Origin: DASQUP01 sp035641235
GTDB taxonomy: Bacteria > Actinomycetota > CADDZG01 > WHSQ01
NCBI GenBank assembly: GCA_035641235.1
Contig: DASQUP010000092.1
Span: 1-17,496, forward strand
Length of the DNA: 17,496 nucleotides
Direction of reading: 5' to 3'
Shown: one piece after another, positions 14,183-17,496 of the stretch
How the letters are laid out: the number at the start of each line of letters is the position of its first letter
Position numbering within the stretch: the first letter of the stretch is position 1
Notes under the pieces: generated by a model
Seen by the model: the letters and a program-made list of their open reading frames with translations, nothing else
Database searches by the model: none
What the model was told of the DNA's origin: nothing
Program-made: the position numbers and the translations under genes

Positions 14183-14632
14183 ATGGTGGCGACCATTTCT
14201 CAGGTAACGATCGATTGTGCCAATCCTTCTGCGCTCGCCGATTTTTGGGTGGAGGCGCTTCGTTACGAGTTCGCGGATCCGCCCAAAACGTTCTCGACGT
14301 GGGATCAGTGGCTCGAAGCCGCAGGTGTGCCCGAGGAGGAATGGGACCCGGGGGCCCGGCCGTATAACAAGATCAGGGATCCGGAAGACCGCGGCCCCCG
14401 CATCTGGTTCCAAAGAGTTCCCGAACCCAAGCTCGGAAAGAACCGGTTCCACTTCGATCTCAGAGCCAGCGCCGACCCGACTGCTCCATTGGATCAGCGA
14501 AAGCAAGAGGTCGGAGCAGAATCGGCCAGGCTGATCGCGCTCGGCGCCCAACAGATTGCCGCCTTCGAGGATGGGGACCACTACCACGTCGTGATGCAAG
14601 ATCCGGAAGGCAATGAGTTCTGCCTTGCATAA
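14183..14632 (+). CDS. VOC-family (glyoxalase-like) protein
   Basis: A 149-residue protein of the vicinal-oxygen-chelate superfamily. It shows the two beta-alpha-beta-beta-beta modules: ATISQVTIDCANPSALADFW at the N-terminus, PRIWFQRVPEPKLGKNRFHFDLRA in the middle with a metal-type His, and HYHVVMQDPEGNEFCLA at the end with the usual DPxGNEF and a Glu. Such proteins are dioxygenases, glyoxalases or antibiotic-binding proteins; the ligand is unknown. ATG 14183 is chosen because AAGAAAGGTGAG lies directly before it; the frame is open from GTG/ATG 14153, which overlaps the ligC side. It is divergent from ligC, with about 90 bases between starts, and convergent with the DUF1579 gene. Confidence 0.87.
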   Translation: MVATISQVTIDCANPSALADFWVEALRYEFADPPKTFSTWDQWLEAAGVPEEEWDPGARPYNKIRDPEDRGPRIWFQRVPEPKLGKNRFHFDLRASADPTAPLDQRKQEVGAESARLIALGAQQIAAFEDGDHYHVVMQDPEGNEFCLA

Positions 14633-14645
14633 TCGCTTCATGGGA

Positions 14646-14672
14646 TCGGTCCGACGACAAGCGCCGGACCGA
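14646..14672. terminator. hairpin between convergent VOC and DUF1579 genes
   Basis: TCGGTCCG (14646-14653) and CGGACCGA (14665-14672) form a perfect 8-base stem with an 11-base loop. GGG before it (14642-14644) and CCCC after it (14675-14678) could extend the stem across short bulges. It lies exactly between the two stop codons, as expected of a two-way terminator. Confidence 0.6.
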
Positions 14673-14682
14673 AACCCCGTCA

Positions 14683-15135
14683 CTACTCGACCTTGGTCAT
14701 GCTCGAGCCGTAGCCGCCTCCACCTGGGTACACCCAGTCACCCGAAACTGAGTTGTCGTCTGCACTGAACTTCCCCTTGTAGTAGGCGGGCGATCCCTTC
14801 TCGCCGCCCCAGATCGTGAGGGTGTCTCCCTCGATCTCGTACACGTAGTCGAAGGTGTTGCCCATGGTGTCGTAGTAGCGCGACTTGATGTCTTCGCTCG
14901 GCTCCGCGCCGAACTGCCGCTCGTGACCGATGATCTCGATGCCTTTGTTCCTCTGACCGTACTGCTCGAGATCGACATGCTGGATGAGAAAGAAACCGCC
15001 CTCCATCCATTCGTACGTGACCGTTCCCTGCGCCTCTCCCGACACGTTCCACGTTCCCACCAACCGATTGAGTCCCTGAAGGTCGGCATCCGGCTCCGGC
15101 ATCTGGTACTCGCCGGAAGTGTTCTCATCAGACAT
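14683..15135 (-). CDS. DUF1579-like protein
   Basis: A 150-residue soluble protein. LQGLNRLVGTWNVSGEAQGTVTYEW opens the beta-barrel-like domain, followed by GGFFLIQHVDLEQYGQRNKGIEIIGHE, RYYDTMGNTFDYVYEIEGDTLTIW and AYYKGKFSADDNSVSGDW. The L-x-G-x-W start and the alternating strands match DUF1579/THAP4-like small barrels, some of which bind haem or lipid; function here is unknown. There is no signal peptide. The ATG at 15135 has an excellent ribosome binding site (AAGGAGG). A strong 8-base inverted repeat lies about 20-40 bases before the start. It is divergent from the SigG-like sigma factor gene, so the two may share control. Confidence 0.82.
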   Translation of the reverse strand: MSDENTSGEYQMPEPDADLQGLNRLVGTWNVSGEAQGTVTYEWMEGGFFLIQHVDLEQYGQRNKGIEIIGHERQFGAEPSEDIKSRYYDTMGNTFDYVYEIEGDTLTIWGGEKGSPAYYKGKFSADDNSVSGDWVYPGGGGYGSSMTKVE

Positions 15136-15153
15136 AGCTGCCTCCTTCGATCG

Positions 15154-15174
15154 GGATCGACCCTGCGTCGATCC
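15154..15174. promoter_or_regulatory. inverted repeat upstream of the DUF1579 gene
   Basis: GGATCGAC (15154-15161) and GTCGATCC (15167-15174) are perfect 8-base arms around a 5-base spacer. It lies in the 152 bases between two divergent genes, 19 to 39 bases before the DUF1579 start. It could be a repressor operator or a leader hairpin. Confidence 0.45.
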
Positions 15175-15302
15175 AGTGTGTTGGGTTCACCAGGTATTAC
15201 CGGCGCGGGAGGCCGAACTCATCGCGCAATCCCAGGAAAGTTGGGGCGCCTGGACTCAATCGCGCATCGCCGTCTACGCTCTGGAGAATGACCGTTCCGT
15301 TC

Positions 15303-16340
15303 ATGGGCTCCGCGTCCCGCGAGAACGAGCTACTACAAGCGGTTCGACACGGCAACGAAGACGCTTTTCGAACACTCGTCGAGCCGCACCGGAAAGCGTT
15401 GCTGGCCCACTGCTATCGGATGCTGGGCTCCCTTCACGATGCCGAGGACGCGCTCCAGGAGGCACTCCTTCGTGCATGGCGAGGACTTCACGGATTCGAC
15501 GAACGAAGATCGGTCAGGCCCTGGCTCTACAAGATCGCGACCAACACTTGCCTCGATACGATCTCCCGCCGCCCAAAGCGGTTGCTCCCGAGGGACTACG
15601 GCCTTCCCCCCAATTCTCCTGATGACAACGCGGAACCTGTAGTGGAGTCCATATGGGTAGAGCCTTATCCCGACGACAAGCTGGGTGTCGAGGACGGGTA
15701 CGCCGCGCCCGAAGCCCGTTACGAACAGCGCGAGGCGGTGGAACTGGCCTTCATTGCGGCGCTGCAGCACTTGCCACCCCAACAACGGGCCGCGCTCGTC
15801 TTGCGCGAAGTGCTGGGTTTCTCCGCGAGTGAAGTCTCGGAGCTTCTTGAAACTTCGGTTGCCTCCGTCAACTCGGCTCTGCAGCGAGCTCGAAAAACCG
15901 TCGACGAGCGCCTCCCGTCACAGAGTCAACAGGCAACCCTGCGGGCTCTAGGAGACGAACGCCTCCGCGCGCTGGTTAAGGATTACGTCAAAGCGTGGGA
16001 GAGCGCAGACGTTGACGCGCTCACGGCGCTGCTGGCGGAGGACGTAACGATGGCTATGCCGCCGTACCCCTTCTGGTGGCAGGGCCGCACCGAATTGCTG
16101 GCGGCCATTACGCACCCAGACAGCCCGCTCCACGAACGGTGGCGGTACCTACCGGTCCGGGCGAACGGTCAGCTGGCGTTCGCGGGATATCTATGGGATC
16201 CGGAAAGAGGCGTTTACACGGCGAACGCCCTCGAAGTCATAAGCCTCGAGGGCGTTCAGGTTAGGGAGTCTGTTGGTTTTGCTATGCCGGAGCTCTTCGC
16301 GAAGTTCGACCTGCCGGCGGAGCTCCCGGTGGACGAGTAA
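15303..16340 (+). CDS. ECF sigma factor with C-terminal SnoaL domain (SigG-like)
   Basis: About 345 residues. Sigma region 2 contains AFRTLVEPHRKALLAHCY followed by RMLGSLHDAEDALQEALLRAW and WLYKIATNTCLDTI. A linker has WVEPYPDD, a motif typical of SigG-like factors. Region 4 has LPPQQRAALVLREVLGFSASEVSELL with NSALQRARKTV. A SnoaL/NTF2-like domain covers the last 115 or so residues (VKAWESADVDALTALLAEDV, then MAMPPYPFWWQGR). It belongs to a different group from the ECF41 factor at 7637: it lacks DGGGK and NPDKL. No anti-sigma gene is present. ATG 15303 has GGAGA about ten bases upstream; ATG 15288 is five codons earlier but too close to that site. Targets are unknown; no TGTCACA-N16-CGTC was found before it. 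Confidence 0.9.
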   Translation: MGSASRENELLQAVRHGNEDAFRTLVEPHRKALLAHCYRMLGSLHDAEDALQEALLRAWRGLHGFDERRSVRPWLYKIATNTCLDTISRRPKRLLPRDYGLPPNSPDDNAEPVVESIWVEPYPDDKLGVEDGYAAPEARYEQREAVELAFIAALQHLPPQQRAALVLREVLGFSASEVSELLETSVASVNSALQRARKTVDERLPSQSQQATLRALGDERLRALVKDYVKAWESADVDALTALLAEDVTMAMPPYPFWWQGRTELLAAITHPDSPLHERWRYLPVRANGQLAFAGYLWDPERGVYTANALEVISLEGVQVRESVGFAMPELFAKFDLPAELPVDE

Positions 16341-16347
16341 GAGCACC

Positions 16348-16401
16348 CCGAACTGTTCGCGCTCATTCATTGGAATCCGCACCTGAGCGCGAACAGTTCG
16401 G
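16348..16401. repeat. palindromic junction element, copy 2 (probable bidirectional terminator)
   Basis: Perfect 18-base arms CCGAACTGTTCGCGCTCA (16348-16365) and TGAGCGCGAACAGTTCGG (16384-16401) flank an 18-base loop with GGAATCCG. AGCAC (16342-16346) and GTGCT (16409-16413) may pair outside. It lies between the convergent stops of the sigma factor (16340) and the ABC permease (16414). It is homologous to the element at 12923-12975. Confidence 0.8.
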
Positions 16402-16413
16402 CTTGGGTGTGCT

Positions 16414-17217
16414 TTAGTCCCGGCTCGCCGCCTTGTTGTACTGGCGGATCGACAGCGGGATGAACACCGCCAGGATGATCCCGACCCAGATGAGCGTGTA
16501 AGCGATCGGGTTCTGGAGCGACCACGCGTCGCCCACGGGGACGGTGCCGGTGTTGCCGAACGCCTCCCTCACCGCCTGGGCGACCGCCGACACGGGATTC
16601 CACTCCGCGAACGTCTTGAGCGGCCCGGGGAGCCGGTTGGAGTCCACGAACGTGTTGGCGATGAACGTCATCGGGAAGATGAACATGAACGAGGCGTTGT
16701 TGACCACCTCGACCGACGACACCTTGAGTCCGACATACGCCATGATCCACGAGATCCCAAAGGCAAACGCGAGCAGCAGCAGATAGCCGCCGGCGGCCTC
16801 GACCACGCCGGTGTGGATGCGCCACCCGATGACGAGGCCGGTCGCCGTCATGAGCACGATCGACGTCAGGTTGTAGAAGATGTCGGCCCCGGTGCGCCCG
16901 ACGATGACCGCCGAACGGGCCATCGGAAGCGACCGGAAGCGGTCGATGATGCCCTTGGTCATGTCCTCTGCGAGCGACGCCCCGGTGAACGTCGCCCCGA
17001 AGATGACCGTCTGGGTGAAGATCCCGGCCATGAGGAACTCCCGGTAGGAGGTCCCGGGGATCGTGATCATCGAGCCGAACACGTAGCTGAACAGCAGCAC
17101 GAACATGATCGGCGACATCGTGATCCACACGAGGATCTCGGGCACCCGGGTGATCTTGATGAGGTTGCGGCGCCCGACGACGACGCCGTCTTGCAGGGCG
17201 AGTGCTACCGAGCTCAT
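16414..17217 (-). CDS. ABC-2 type transporter permease (DrrB-like)
   Basis: A 267-residue inner-membrane permease with six predicted helices: about residues 29-49 (ILVWITMSPIMFVLLFSYVF), 62-82, 113-132, 142-162, 172-190 and 236-257. The motif AEDMTKGIIDRFRSLPMARSAVIVGR (quoted in parts: EDMTKGIIDRFRSLPM, then SAVIVGR) and NPVSAVAQAVREAFG are typical of the DrrB/ABC2_membrane family, which exports drugs, polyketides or polysaccharides. Its start overlaps the end of the ATPase gene by four bases, so both are in one operon and form one exporter. G+C is higher here than in the rest of the window (42 of 60 in the row at 16501), which could mean a different origin or strong codon preference. The substrate is unknown. 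Confidence 0.92.
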   Translation of the reverse strand: MSSVALALQDGVVVGRRNLIKITRVPEILVWITMSPIMFVLLFSYVFGSMITIPGTSYREFLMAGIFTQTVIFGATFTGASLAEDMTKGIIDRFRSLPMARSAVIVGRTGADIFYNLTSIVLMTATGLVIGWRIHTGVVEAAGGYLLLLAFAFGISWIMAYVGLKVSSVEVVNNASFMFIFPMTFIANTFVDSNRLPGPLKTFAEWNPVSAVAQAVREAFGNTGTVPVGDAWSLQNPIAYTLIWVGIILAVFIPLSIRQYNKAASRD

Positions 17218-17496
17218 CTCACCGCCTCCTTGTCCACCTCGAGTTCGATTGCCTTGTCGGCCTCGGCCTCGGCCGGGGCGCCGTTTCCGTTAGCGACCTC
17301 CTCGGCGTGGTGGCCGGTGAGGGTCAAAAACACGTCGTCTAGCGTCGGCCGCCTAAGCCCGACGTCGACGACCTTGATGTTGGCGTCGGCGAGGTGGCTC
17401 AGCACACCCCGGAGCACGTCGACCCCGCCCGACACCGCTGCGGTCAGCCTGCGGCTCTGCGGGTCGACCTGGACGTCTCCGACGCAGAAGCCCTGA
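17214..17496 (-). CDS. ABC transporter ATP-binding protein, C-terminal part only
   Basis: The last 93 or so codons of a DrrA-like ATPase that continues beyond the window. Visible are a strand-rich segment (FCVGDVQVDPQSRRLTAAVSGG), DVLRGVLSHLADANIKVVDVGLRRPTLDDVFL (quoted in parts: VLRGVLSHLADANI, then LRRPTLDDVFLTLTG) and a charged Ala/Glu-rich tail. PTLDDVFLxLTG is the usual end of the DrrA-type domain that follows the nucleotide-binding part. Walker A, signature and Walker B lie outside the window. A GTG at 17435 is internal and not the start. It overlaps the permease start by four bases, giving a two-gene exporter operon. Confidence 0.88.
   Translation of the reverse strand, partial: QGFCVGDVQVDPQSRRLTAAVSGGVDVLRGVLSHLADANIKVVDVGLRRPTLDDVFLTLTGHHAEEVANGNGAPAEAEADKAIELEVDKEAVR

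Noticed and set aside
12990..14632. A bacterial NHEJ cluster (Ku, LigD) around the ATP-dependent ligase
   Set aside because: No Ku, polymerase or nuclease domain is encoded nearby; the ligase is a stand-alone LigC type.
16813..17496. A 227-codon plus-strand open frame over the ABC exporter genes
   Set aside because: Its translation is dominated by Asp/Arg/His/Pro with no fold-like pattern, and it is antisense to a clear permease and ATPase. It arises from high G+C at third codon positions.

Overview
The window looks like a stretch of chromosome from an actinobacterium (Actinomycetota). G+C is moderately high, GTG and TTG starts occur, and the gene families are typical of that phylum: a LigC-type ATP-dependent DNA ligase closely resembling the mycobacterial protein, an ECF41 sigma factor with its epimerase partner, a second SnoaL-fused ECF sigma factor, DrrA/DrrB-type ABC genes and a CsbD protein. 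Both ends cut through genes, so this is an internal fragment. The species cannot be named from the sequence.

Left part (1-2140, plus strand): the 3' part of a NarL/LuxR response regulator, a one-helix small membrane protein, a DUF2269-like membrane protein and a DUF456-like membrane protein. Next, on the minus strand (2182-3605), comes an apparent two-gene unit: a 50-residue protein with an LPFTG sorting-type tail, then a hyaluronan/chitin-synthase-like family 2 glycosyltransferase. Divergent from it are an alpha/beta hydrolase, an SRPBCC protein and a second alpha/beta hydrolase that has lost its N-terminal half. A two-tier hairpin at 5590-5638 separates these from a convergent csbD-type gene.

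Middle part (5950-12794): a class I methyltransferase, then an epimerase gene overlapping an ECF41 (SigJ-like) sigma factor gene. A perfect match to the published ECF41 promoter (TGTCACA-N16-CGTC) lies in front of the pair, which suggests an autoregulated unit. A gene-poor 393-base stretch follows, then trmO, a GNAT acetyltransferase whose stop codon shares a CTAG with the trmO stop, and a divergent pair of overlapping genes: an LLM flavin oxidoreductase and a trehalose-synthase-like GH13 enzyme.

Right part (12795-17496): ligC (minus), a divergent VOC-family protein, a DUF1579 protein (minus), a divergent SigG-like ECF sigma factor with a C-terminal SnoaL domain, and the permease plus the C-terminal end of the ATPase of an ABC-2 exporter (minus). 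Several convergent gene junctions carry strong hairpins. Two of them, at 12923-12975 and 16348-16401, are copies of the same palindromic element, alike even in the unpaired loop.

I see no CRISPR array, transposase, phage module, rRNA or tRNA, and no clear multi-gene new system. The most interesting items are the ECF41 promoter/operon, the small LPFTG protein with its glycosyltransferase, and the repeated palindromic junction element.
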